DNA of 64,000 nucleotides from Xenophilus sp. E41 (lineage in GTDB: Bacteria > Pseudomonadota > Gammaproteobacteria > Burkholderiales > Burkholderiaceae_C). Shown here one piece after another: positions 53,908 through 61,139 of the stretch. The stretch covers positions 619,883 to 683,882 of the forward strand of contig NZ_QPIB01000012.1 in the NCBI RefSeq assembly GCF_003671765.1. The letters run 5' to 3'. How positions within the stretch are numbered: the first letter of the stretch is position 1; each line of letters starts with the position of its first letter. Both the position numbers and the translations under genes were made by a program. The notes under the pieces were generated by a model. It had not been told where the DNA came from. It saw only the letters and a program-made list of their open reading frames with translations, and did no database searches.

Positions 53908-54270
53908 ATGACCTTCCGACTTTTTTCGCTGCGCGTCCTGAACGTCGGCGTCGCCTCGATGGCGCTCGCAACGGCCGGCCTGGCGCAGGCGCAGTCGAGC
54001 AACGCCAACAACCCCCCGCCCACGCGGCCGGCGAGCACGCTCAAGAAGCCGCACAACAAGGCGACCTCGGGCATGCAGCGCGGCACCGACGCCGCCGGCC
54101 GCGGCATCGAGCGTGCGGACGATGCGGCCCGGCGCGGCATCCAGCGCGGATCCGAAGCGGCGAGCCGGCCGGTGCGCAACGTGGGCGAAGCCTTCGGGCG
54201 CAAGCTCGCGCCAGGGTCCAGCGGGCGGGCGGCGCCGCCACCCGTCGGCCCGCAGGGCAATGCGCCCTGA
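53908..54270 (+). CDS. secreted Ala/Arg-rich protein of unknown function
   Basis: 120 residues from ATG 53908 with GGAG upstream. Signal peptide (VGVASMALATAGLAQAQ), then a low-complexity hydrophilic region with imperfect repeats of D/A-A-A-R-R/G-G-I-x-R-A/G (DAAGRGIERADDAARRGIQR). It resembles amphipathic helical repeats of small secreted proteins in Burkholderiales. I do not recognise a named family. It follows the binding-protein gene by 47 bases. Confidence 0.65.
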   Translation: MTFRLFSLRVLNVGVASMALATAGLAQAQSSNANNPPPTRPASTLKKPHNKATSGMQRGTDAAGRGIERADDAARRGIQRGSEAASRPVRNVGEAFGRKLAPGSSGRAAPPPVGPQGNAP

Positions 54271-54284
54271 GCTTCCAGAAGTTC

Positions 54285-54346
54285 AAGCAAAAAATGCCTG
54301 CAGCGCCCGTGGAACGGGCGCGTGCAGCTATCGAAATCGTAGCAAC
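54285..54346 (-). repeat. short GCTAT/ATAGC intergenic element, copy 10
   Basis: GCTATCGAAATCGTAGC at 54327-54343. To its left, GCCTGCAGCGCCCGT-GGA-ACGGGCGCGTGCAGC forms the GC-rich arm. It fills the gap before a Rid-family gene. Confidence 0.75.
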
Positions 54347-54372
54347 CGAGGTGCCGAGCGCACCCTGACGCC

Positions 54373-54762
54373 ATGACCCGACGCCTCATCAGTTCCGGTT
54401 CCACCTTCGAGGACGAGATCGGCTACTCCCGTGCCGTGGTCGACGGCGACTGGGTCTTCGTCTCCGGCACCACCGGCTTCGACTACGCGACGATGACCAT
54501 CGCCGACGATGTCGTGGCGCAGGCCGAGCAGTGCCTGAAGAACATCGATGCGGCGCTGCGCGAGGCGGGCGCCTCGATGGCCGACGTGGTGCGAGTGACC
54601 TACGTGCTGCCCGATGCGGCGGACTTCCCTGCCTGCTGGCCCGTGCTGCGACGCTGGTTCGGCGAGGTGCGGCCGGCGGCGATGATGATCTCGGCCGGTC
54701 TGGCTGATCCGCGCATGCGCATCGAAATCGAGGCCACGGCTCGGCGCCGGCCGTCCTCCTGA
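54373..54762 (+). CDS. Rid family protein lacking the deaminase arginine
   Basis: A 129-residue Rid-fold protein: VFVSGTTGFDYATMTIADDVVAQAEQCLKNIDAALREAGASMADVVRVTYVL and MRIEIEATARR. The arginine of the RidA active site (PARSxVEV) is replaced by Ala in RPAAMMISAGL, so imine hydrolysis is unlikely. It is probably a non-deaminase subgroup with ligand-binding or unknown enzymatic function. Confidence 0.85.
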   Translation: MTRRLISSGSTFEDEIGYSRAVVDGDWVFVSGTTGFDYATMTIADDVVAQAEQCLKNIDAALREAGASMADVVRVTYVLPDAADFPACWPVLRRWFGEVRPAAMMISAGLADPRMRIEIEATARRRPSS

Positions 54763-54949
54763 GCGCCGCGCGGCGGCCCGTGAGTGACATTTGTTCACCA
54801 ACGTGGCGTAGTGATTGCCAACTATTTCACGGTTCTGGGCCTTCCGCCGTGCCACAGTGGGGGCGTCACGCATCGACGCATCAAGGGGAAGCGCCGCCAA
54901 ACCATCACGATTCCGGCGCAAGGTCTCTTCGCGAACCACCAGGTTCTTG
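54763..54949 (+). other. non-coding stretch before an intrinsic terminator; possible small RNA or 3' UTR
   Basis: About 190 bases with no supported gene and lower GC than neighbours (for example GACATTTGTTCACCAACG), ending in a strong terminator at 54950-54973. It is followed by another gene-free ~165 bases up to the RcnB-like gene. No clear promoter is seen inside. It could be the 3' UTR of the Rid gene or an independent RNA. Confidence 0.3.
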
Positions 54950-54973
54950 GGCCCGCAGCACGCGGGCCTTTTT
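54950..54973 (+). terminator. intrinsic terminator
   Basis: GGCCCGC-AGCAC-GCGGGCC stem followed by TTTTT, between the Rid gene and the RcnB-like gene. Confidence 0.8.
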
Positions 54974-55137
54974 ATGCGCCCTTCCGACGCGCTGATGGTG
55001 GGCAGGGTGCTCCCGGAACGCCCTGGTGTCCTGACAGCCGCTTACATCCTTCATCCCCGCCTCATCCGGGCTGGGCGGGTGCGACACATCGAGCCTTCAG
55101 CATGGAGGCCATGGTTTCACACACACAAGGAGTCGCC

Positions 55138-55596
55138 ATGACGCACAGCCCCACCACCCCGTCCACCCGCACCCGCCGCGGCGTGCGCGTCCTCGCGGCC
55201 ACGCTGGCCCTCACCCTGGCCGGCGGGGCCATGGCCCAGGGTTTCCCGGGCCGCGGCGACGGTCCCGGCCCACGCTGGGACCAGGGCCAGCGCTACGAGC
55301 GCGACCATGACCGGCGCGACCGTGCCGACCGCTGGGAGCGCCAGGAGCGTTATGAGCGCTGGGACCGCGACGACCGGCGCGACTGGCGCCCGGGCCTGCC
55401 GCGCCCGCATGCGCAATGGCATCGCGGCGGCTACGTGCCCGCCAGCTACCGCGCGCCGCAGTACGTCGTCACCGACTGGCGCGCGCGCCAGCTGCAGGCG
55501 CCGCCCTCGGGCTACCAGTGGATGCAGATCAACGGCGACTTCGTGCTGGGTGCGATCGCCGGCGGCCTGATCGCCGCCATCGTGGCCGGCCAGTGA
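55138..55596 (+). CDS. RcnB-family periplasmic protein
   Basis: 152 residues. Signal peptide (VLAATLALTLAGGAMAQG), then a charged repeat-like segment rich in Asp/Arg (YERDHDRRDRADRWERQERYERW). The RcnB-type C-terminus has YRAPQYVVTDWRARQLQAPPSGYQWMQINGDFVL and a final hydrophobic helix. RcnB in E. coli is a periplasmic protein of nickel/cobalt homeostasis; here no metal genes adjoin. ATG 55138 has AAGGAG upstream. Confidence 0.85.
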   Translation: MTHSPTTPSTRTRRGVRVLAATLALTLAGGAMAQGFPGRGDGPGPRWDQGQRYERDHDRRDRADRWERQERYERWDRDDRRDWRPGLPRPHAQWHRGGYVPASYRAPQYVVTDWRARQLQAPPSGYQWMQINGDFVLGAIAGGLIAAIVAGQ

Positions 55597-55609
55597 GCCA
55601 GCAGGCGGC

Positions 55610-55894
55610 TCAGCGCCGCCGGCTGCCGGGCGCGGCCTGCGGGCCGCGTCCCTTCCAGAAGCCGAACTCGTCCTCGTGGCAGTCGATGTCGAGCTCCTGC
55701 ACCCGCGCGAGCATGCGCTCCTGCGCGTCGGCCACGGCGGTGTTGTAGACGCTGGGCCCGATCTCCTGCAGGAAGAAGTTCAGCAGCGCGCCGGCCTGGA
55801 TGTTGCCGATGCGCTGCTGCAGCTCTTCGTCGAAGTAGCGCTCGATGGACTGGACGGCCGCAGTGCGGGCCTCCTTGGGCAGTTCGATGGGCAT
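55610..55894 (-). CDS. DUF2164 family protein
   Basis: A 94-residue soluble protein. IELPKEARTAAVQSIERYFDEELQQRIGNIQAGALLNFFLQEIGPSVYNTAVADAQ is the complete DUF2164 domain, of unknown function. ATG 55894 is chosen because the domain begins there. Convergent with the RcnB-like gene. Confidence 0.88.
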   Translation of the reverse strand: MPIELPKEARTAAVQSIERYFDEELQQRIGNIQAGALLNFFLQEIGPSVYNTAVADAQERMLARVQELDIDCHEDEFGFWKGRGPQAAPGSRRR

Positions 55895-56019
55895 GCGGTC
55901 TCCGTGCGGCAGGCGGGAAGTGCGCCATCGTAGACCGCGCCGCCGAGGCGACAGCCGGCGGCGCATCGCCCGCACTATCCTGCACGGCCCACCTCCGCCA
56001 AACGCCCACGCCGCCTGCC

Positions 56020-56415
56020 ATGGACATCGAGAAGGACGCCCACCCCCTGTTGCACGCCATCGGCTTCGACCGCCTGCTGCACAGCGACCCCGCCGGCATC
56101 GCCCGCGTCCGCTTCGCCCCGCGGCCCGAGTTCGCCCACACCAACGGCACCATCGTGCAGGGCGGCTTCATCACGGCCTGGCTCGACAACGCCATGGCCT
56201 TCGCCGTCGCGGCGCGCGAGCCGGGCACTGGGCTGGCTACGCTGGAACTGAAGGTGAGCTTTCTCGACCGCGTGGGCGTGGCGCCCGTCGAGGGCGAGGC
56301 GCGCGTGCTGCGCTGGGGCGGCAGCGTCGTGTTCCTCGAGGCGGACCTGCTCGCCGCCGACGGCCGCACGCTGGCGCGGGCATCGTCCACCGGCAAGCTG
56401 CTGCGGCCGCGCTGA
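56020..56415 (+). CDS. PaaI-type hotdog thioesterase
   Basis: A 131-residue protein of the hotdog fold with the loop TNGTIVQGGFITAWLDNAMAFAV (HGG-type catalytic loop with Asn/Gln/Asp) and ATLELKVSFLDRV. It probably hydrolyses acyl- or aryl-CoA thioesters. Start MDIEKDAHPLLHAIGFDRLL matches relatives. Convergent with the phasin gene. Confidence 0.88.
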   Translation: MDIEKDAHPLLHAIGFDRLLHSDPAGIARVRFAPRPEFAHTNGTIVQGGFITAWLDNAMAFAVAAREPGTGLATLELKVSFLDRVGVAPVEGEARVLRWGGSVVFLEADLLAADGRTLARASSTGKLLRPR

Positions 56416-56446
56416 GGCCGCCCGGGCCCCGGCGCCGCCGACCTGC

Positions 56447-56938
56447 CTACTTCTTGCCGGGGCCGCCCTGCTGCAGCAGCTGGGTCACCTGCTCCACGTT
56501 GTCGCTCACGCGCTTGCGCACGATCTCGAAGGCCTCGGCCTGCGACCTGGCGGCCACGTCGGCCAGCTCGCGGATGTCGTTGAGGGCCTGCTGAAAGGCG
56601 GCCTTGCCCATCTCGTCGAGCTTGGCGAGGTTGGCACTCATGTCCTGCCCCTGCATGCCCTGCATGGCGCCCTGCCACTCGGTGATCGAGTTGCGCAGCA
56701 TCTCCGTCTGGCGCTGCACCACCGTCTGCAGGCCCTGGTAGGAGCGCTTGTTGGCCTCCACCAGGGCCTCGATGTCCTTGCGGCCGCTTTCCAGCAGCGT
56801 CGCCGCGCTCCCGGTGAGATTGAGGTTCTGCATGCGGTCGGTGATGCCCTTGAAGGACTGCGCAAACGCCTCCTGGATGGCTGCGGGGTCGGGCAGTCCG
56901 GTGCTCTTGTCGGCGCCGCTCGTCTTGCGTGTGGCCAT
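56447..56938 (-). CDS. phasin family protein
   Basis: A 163-residue mostly helical protein: LPDPAAIQEAFAQSFKGITDRMQNLN and LLESGRKDIEALVEANKRSYQGLQTVVQRQTEML, then repeated amphipathic helices and a short GGPGKK tail. Phasins coat polyhydroxyalkanoate granules. It implies storage-granule formation, as does the wax ester synthase at 61140. ATG 56938 follows AGGAGACATCGCCC. Confidence 0.85.
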   Translation of the reverse strand: MATRKTSGADKSTGLPDPAAIQEAFAQSFKGITDRMQNLNLTGSAATLLESGRKDIEALVEANKRSYQGLQTVVQRQTEMLRNSITEWQGAMQGMQGQDMSANLAKLDEMGKAAFQQALNDIRELADVAARSQAEAFEIVRKRVSDNVEQVTQLLQQGGPGKK

Positions 56939-57053
56939 GGGCGATGTCTCCTGATGGTGAATGAGGAAAGGGATGGCGCGCAGCATCGGCCCCGGGCCGG
57001 TGGCGCTCGTGCACGATACGCCGCAAGCCGCGCCGCTCAAAGCCTCTTGCTAT

Positions 57054-57076
57054 TTCGCACGGTCGTGCGCAAAATC
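57054..57076. promoter_or_regulatory. candidate TetR operator 1 (autoregulatory)
   Basis: TTTCGCACGGTCGTGCGCAAA lies just upstream of the TetR start at 57083. Its TCGCAC/GTGCG arms match the site at 57743-57763. Confidence 0.6.
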
Positions 57077-57082
57077 GGCCGC

Positions 57083-57685
57083 ATGGACGCCAAGACGCAG
57101 AAAAGCGAGCTGACCCGCGCCGCCATCGTCGGCGCCGCGGTCGACCTCGCGGCGGCCGAGGGGCTGGAGGCCATCACCCTGCAGCGCGTGGCCGACCGGC
57201 TCGAGCTGTCCAAGAGCGGCGTGTTCTCGCGCGTCGGCTCGCGCGAGGCGCTGCAGAAGGCGGTGATCGAGGAGTACGGCCGGCGCTTCATCGCCGATGT
57301 GTTCGTGCCTGCGATGCAGCAGCCCAAGGGGCTGGCCCGGCTCGAGGAGATCGTCCGCCGCTGGATCGTGCGCATGCGCGACGTCGAGGTCCACACCGGT
57401 TGCATCTACGTCGCCGGCGCCTTCGAACTCGACGACCGCGAGGGCGAGCTGCGCCAGCTGCTGCTCGACGAGGTCGTGCGCTGGCGTGCCGCCCTGCGCC
57501 GCACCGTGCTGCAGGCGGTCGAGACCGGCGAGCTGCGCCCCGACACCGACGCCGCCCAGCTCGTGAGCGAGATCAACGGCCTGGCCATGACCCTGCTGCA
57601 CGACGCGCGCTTCCTGCGCGACCCCAAGGCCTCCGAGCGCGCGAGCGCGACCTGGCAGCGCCTGCTCGAAAGCTACCGCGCCTGA
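57083..57685 (+). CDS. TetR-family transcriptional regulator
   Basis: A 200-residue regulator. The helix-turn-helix covers IVGAAVDLAAAEGLEAITLQRVADRLELSKSGVFSRVGSREAL; the ligand domain has a long helical bundle with CIYVAGAFELDDREGELRQLL. ATG 57083 is chosen because MDAKTQKSELTRAAIV begins the family. Near-identical palindromes lie upstream of it and of the small-protein/hydrolase genes, so it probably represses both. Confidence 0.88.
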   Translation: MDAKTQKSELTRAAIVGAAVDLAAAEGLEAITLQRVADRLELSKSGVFSRVGSREALQKAVIEEYGRRFIADVFVPAMQQPKGLARLEEIVRRWIVRMRDVEVHTGCIYVAGAFELDDREGELRQLLLDEVVRWRAALRRTVLQAVETGELRPDTDAAQLVSEINGLAMTLLHDARFLRDPKASERASATWQRLLESYRA

Positions 57686-57742
57686 GCGCGGCCGTGTTCC
57701 CCGATGAGCCTCTCGCACCCCCTGTCTCTTCACTCGGATAAA

Positions 57743-57763
57743 TTTCGCACACTCGTGCGATAA
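57743..57763. promoter_or_regulatory. candidate TetR operator 2
   Basis: TTTCGCACACTCGTGCGATAAA begins within a few bases of the promoter region for the 41-residue gene at 57775; arms TCGCAC and GTGCGA surround ACTC. It matches the site at 57054-57076. Confidence 0.6.
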
Positions 57764-57774
57764 AGGAGTCGACC

Positions 57775-57900
57775 ATGCTGATCCTTCTTGCCGTCCTCGC
57801 CGGTCTGCTCGCCGCAGCGGCCATCGGTGCCGTCCGCTTCGCCCGCCGATGCACGCTGCGCCAACTGCCCGGCAGCAACCAGGACTGGGTCTGGTACTGA
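57775..57900 (+). CDS. 41-residue membrane peptide under TetR control
   Basis: MLILLAVLAGLLAAAAIGAV forms a single hydrophobic helix, followed by a basic, Trp-ending tail (RFARRCTLRQLPGSNQDWVWY). ATG 57775 has AAAGGAG upstream, which is excellent. It follows a TetR operator and precedes the hydrolase by 16 bases, so the two form an operon. I do not know the family; the size suggests a small membrane regulator or partner of the hydrolase. Confidence 0.75.
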   Translation: MLILLAVLAGLLAAAAIGAVRFARRCTLRQLPGSNQDWVWY

Positions 57901-57916
57901 GGCGGGAGCGCGCACG

Positions 57917-58828
57917 ATGATCACCACGACCACCGCCCCCCACGCCGCCGCGTCCGGCTTCTACGGCGCGAACCCGCTGGTGCGCGCGCTGCGCCTGGGC
58001 CTCGGCGCTTCACAGCATGTCTGGCCTGCGCTGGGTGTGCGCATCGCGGCGCGGGTCTTCGGCACGCCGCTGCCGCCGGCCTGGCTGCAGCGCGGGCACA
58101 CGCCCGGCGCGGACTGGCAGCACCGGCTGCAGGCCTTCGAGCAGGGCCGCCTGGGCATCTATCGCGCCGTGGCCGACGCGCTGCCCGCCGACGCGCCCGC
58201 GGTGCTGCTGGTGCACGGCTGGGGCGGCCATGCGGGCCAGATGCTGCCGCTGGCCGCGGCGCTGATGGCGCTGGGCCTGCGCCCGATGCTGCTGGAGATG
58301 CCCGCCCACGGCCGCAGCGGCGGCGGCACCAGCAACCTGGCGCAGTTCACGCGCGCCATCGGCTACGTGGCGGCGCGGCATCGCCACGACACGGGCGCCG
58401 CACTCCAGGCGGTGGTGGCGCATTCGCTGGGCGCCAACGCGCTGGCGCAGGCGGCCAGCCAGGGGCTCCATGCGCAGCGCATCGTGCTGCTGGCGCCGCC
58501 GGCCTCGCCGGTCGACTACACCCGCTATTTCGCGCAGGTCTTCGGGCTGCGCGAGCGCACGCGCGCCGCCATGCAGCGCCTGATCGAATCGCGCGAAGGC
58601 ATCGTGATGCCGCAGTTCGAGCCCGCGGCGGTGGGCGCGCGCATCGCGCAGCCCACGCTGGTGGTGCACGACCGCGGGGACCGGGTGAACGCCTTCGCCG
58701 ACGGCGAGGCCTTTCGCGACGCCATCCCGGGCGCGCGCCTCGTGGCGACCGAGGGCTGGGGCCACCGCCGCATCCTCAAGGAGGCGGCGGTGCTGGATGC
58801 CGTGGCGGGCTTCGTCGCGGGCGATTGA
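57917..58828 (+). CDS. alpha/beta hydrolase
   Basis: A 303-residue protein. HGWGGHAGQMLPLAAAL (oxyanion region), the nucleophile serine in VAHSLGANALAQA, Asp in VVHDRGDRVNAFAD and His in GWGHRRIL form the triad. The N-terminus has no signal peptide. The substrate is unknown. Co-transcribed with the 41-residue peptide and, probably, repressed by the TetR protein encoded upstream. ATG 57917 follows GGGAG. Confidence 0.88.
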   Translation: MITTTTAPHAAASGFYGANPLVRALRLGLGASQHVWPALGVRIAARVFGTPLPPAWLQRGHTPGADWQHRLQAFEQGRLGIYRAVADALPADAPAVLLVHGWGGHAGQMLPLAAALMALGLRPMLLEMPAHGRSGGGTSNLAQFTRAIGYVAARHRHDTGAALQAVVAHSLGANALAQAASQGLHAQRIVLLAPPASPVDYTRYFAQVFGLRERTRAAMQRLIESREGIVMPQFEPAAVGARIAQPTLVVHDRGDRVNAFADGEAFRDAIPGARLVATEGWGHRRILKEAAVLDAVAGFVAGD

Positions 58829-58867
58829 TGGATGGGCGCAGCGGCAAGCCGTCGCTGCGCCGGGTCT

Positions 58868-58934
58868 TCAGGATCGAAAAGGGCCTGCAGCGCCCGTCCA
58901 CCGGGCGCCGCGAGCTATCGAAACAGGAGCAGAT
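58868..58934 (-). repeat. short GCTAT/ATAGC intergenic element, copy 11
   Basis: GCTATCGAAACAGGAGC at 58914-58930 is a decayed palindrome; GGCCTGCAGCGCCCGTCCACCGGGCGCCGC lies to its left. It ends at the minE stop codon (58937-58935). Confidence 0.6.
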
Positions 58935-59204
58935 TCAGCGCGCCGGCGCGGCCTCGGGCAGCTCGATCTTGACCTCCAGCACTTCCAGGTCGTCCTGGCG
59001 TTCGAGGTTCACCTTGATGTCCTCGGGCTGGATGGACACGTACTTGGAGATCACCGCCACCAGTTCGCGCTGCAGGTCGGCCAGGTAGTCGGGCCGCTTG
59101 GCCGAGAGGCTGGTGCGCTCGTGCGCCAGGATGATCTGCAGCCGCTCCTTGGCCACGCTGGCCGTCTTCTTCTTCTCGCCGAGCAGAAAGGAGAGAAAGG
59201 ACAT
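58935..59204 (-). CDS. minE: cell division topological specificity factor MinE
   Basis: An 89-residue protein. The N-terminal [30 protein letters not shown] is the anti-MinCD and membrane segment; the C-terminal dimerisation domain contains [23 protein letters not shown]. With MinC and MinD it oscillates to place the division septum at midcell. Five bases follow the minD stop. Confidence 0.96.
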   Translation of the reverse strand: MSFLSFLLGEKKKTASVAKERLQIILAHERTSLSAKRPDYLADLQRELVAVISKYVSIQPEDIKVNLERQDDLEVLEVKIELPEAAPAR

Positions 59205-59209
59205 GCGGC

Positions 59210-60025
59210 TCACCTCCCGCCGAACAGGCGTTTGAAGAAGCCGGGCTTCTCCGCCTCGATGAAGCGCATGGGCCTGTCCTCGCCGAGGAAGCGGGCCACC
59301 ACGTCCTGGTAGGCCTGGGCGACCTCGGTGTCCTTGTCGTGGATGGCCGGCACGCCCTGGTTGGACGCCTGCAGCACCGTTTCCGACTCGGGGATCACGC
59401 CGATCAGCTTGATGCGCAGGATGTCCTGGATGTCCTCCAGCGACAGCATCTGGCCGTCGGCCACGCGGTTCGGGTTGTAGCGCGTGATGAGCAGGTGTTC
59501 CTTGATCGGCTCGCCACCGTCCTTCGCTCGCTTGGTCTTGCTGCTGAGCATGCCCAGGATGCGGTCGGAGTCGCGCACCGAGCTCACCTCGGGATTGGTC
59601 ACCACCAGCGCCTCGTCGGCGAAGTGCATCGCCATCAGTGCGCCGGTCTCGATGCCGGCGGGCGAATCGCAGACGATGTAGTCGAAGTCCATCTCCTGCA
59701 GGTCCTTCAGGACCTTCTCGACGCCTTCCTGCGTCAGCGCTTCCTTGTCGCGCGTCTGCGAGGCGGCCAGCACGAAGAGGTTCTCGCACTGCTTGTCCTT
59801 GATGAGGGCCTGCTTGAGGTTGGCCTCGCCCTGGATCACGTTGATCAGGTCGTACACCACGCGGCGTTCGCAGCCCATGATGAGGTCCAGGTTGCGCAGG
59901 CCGACGTCGAAGTCGATCACCGCCGTCTTCTTGCCGGCCAGCGCCAGCCCGGACGAAAAGCTCGCGCTGGTGGTCGTCTTGCCGACGCCGCCCTTGCCCG
60001 AGGTCACCACCACGATTTTGGCCAT
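59210..60025 (-). CDS. minD: septum site-determining ATPase MinD
   Basis: A 271-residue ATPase. Deviant Walker [16 protein letters not shown] near residue 8, [17 protein letters not shown] and [13 protein letters not shown]. The C-terminal amphipathic helix ([16 protein letters not shown]) is the membrane-targeting sequence. It recruits MinC to the membrane. Second gene of minCDE. Confidence 0.96.
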   Translation of the reverse strand: MAKIVVVTSGKGGVGKTTTSASFSSGLALAGKKTAVIDFDVGLRNLDLIMGCERRVVYDLINVIQGEANLKQALIKDKQCENLFVLAASQTRDKEALTQEGVEKVLKDLQEMDFDYIVCDSPAGIETGALMAMHFADEALVVTNPEVSSVRDSDRILGMLSSKTKRAKDGGEPIKEHLLITRYNPNRVADGQMLSLEDIQDILRIKLIGVIPESETVLQASNQGVPAIHDKDTEVAQAYQDVVARFLGEDRPMRFIEAEKPGFFKRLFGGR

Positions 60026-60092
60026 TGCCTGAATCCTTTTTCTCTCGTCTACGTTCGAACCGAATGTCGGGGTGTGAGGGTCGCCGCCGGGC

Positions 60093-60848
60093 TCAGCCGG
60101 CGATCGGCTCCATCACGAGTTTGTCGTCCTGCAGCCGGATCTGCGCCGCCTTGCCGGCCACCCGCTCGGGCAGCGCGACTTCGGACGTGCGGTAGATGCC
60201 GGCGATCGCCACCAGCTGCGCTTCCAGGCAGGTGGTGAAGATGCGCGCCTCGGCGTTGCCGCGTGCGCCCGCGATCGCCTTGCCGCGCAGCGGTGCGTAC
60301 ACATGCACGTGGCCGTCGGCGATCACCTCGGCACCGAAGTTCACCACCTCGGTCACGATCACGTCGCCGCCGCGCGCGTACACCTGCTGGCCCGAGCGCA
60401 GCGGCCGGTCGATCAGCAGCGTGCCGCCCTGCGGCACCGGCACCTCGCGCACGATCTGCGGCGCGGGGCTCGGCGCCTCGGCGGGCGCGGGCGGCCGCGC
60501 GGGCGGAGAGACCGGCATCGCGGCGATGGCCAGGCCTGCCGCGCGGGCAGCCGCCGATTGGCCTTCGGTGGCGCCACGCACGGCCACCGGCTGCGTCTGG
60601 TGCCGCGCGAGGATGGCGCGCAGCTTCACGAAGTCGATGGCCTCGCCCGAGCCGTCCGCCGGCAGCTGCGACAGGTCGATGACCACCGGCTCCTGCTCGA
60701 AGAAGTCGGGCGAGTCGGCCAGTTGCGCGTCCAGCGCCTCGGTCAGCACGGCCAGGTCGGCCGTCTTCAGGATCACCGCGATCAGCGGCAGCGTCGCGCT
60801 CTTGAATTCGAACACCGCCTGGGTGCGCGCGGCGGAAGCATCGGTCAT
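60093..60848 (-). CDS. minC: septum formation inhibitor MinC
   Basis: A 251-residue protein. The N-terminal domain (FEFKSATLPLIAVILKTADLAVL) inhibits FtsZ. A Pro-rich linker leads to the C-terminal beta-helix with RSGQQVYARGGDVIVTEVVNFGAEVIADGHVHVYAPLRGKAIAGARG, which binds MinD. First gene of minCDE; ATG 60848 follows a GGAGG-rich region on the minus strand. Confidence 0.95.
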   Translation of the reverse strand: MTDASAARTQAVFEFKSATLPLIAVILKTADLAVLTEALDAQLADSPDFFEQEPVVIDLSQLPADGSGEAIDFVKLRAILARHQTQPVAVRGATEGQSAAARAAGLAIAAMPVSPPARPPAPAEAPSPAPQIVREVPVPQGGTLLIDRPLRSGQQVYARGGDVIVTEVVNFGAEVIADGHVHVYAPLRGKAIAGARGNAEARIFTTCLEAQLVAIAGIYRTSEVALPERVAGKAAQIRLQDDKLVMEPIAG

Positions 60849-61139
60849 CGACAAATCGGAAGGGAGGGGAGAGGAGGAGAACGCCGTCGGCGTGCAGCGC
60901 CCGAGTCTAACGGCGCAACGGTCGGCCCGAGCCCGCGGCAGCGGGGCCGCGCGCTGTCGGCGCACAGCTGTTGCATGCCGTTTCACCTGCCCGGGCCTGA
61001 CGTCGGACCCGCCAAGACTCGGCGTTTCCGAGGGGGTGGGCGGCCGGCGGGCCGCTGTACAAAGCAAATCGCGTGCGGGCCCGGCCCGCGCGACATCGCA
61101 CTTCCAACACACAGAGACATCAAGATTCGGAGGCACCGC

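Noticed and set aside
54784..55137. N-terminal extension of the RcnB-like protein, with a J-domain-like NYFTVLGLP
   Set aside because: The resemblance is a few residues only, an intrinsic terminator lies inside, and a strong ribosome site and signal peptide mark the true start at 55138.
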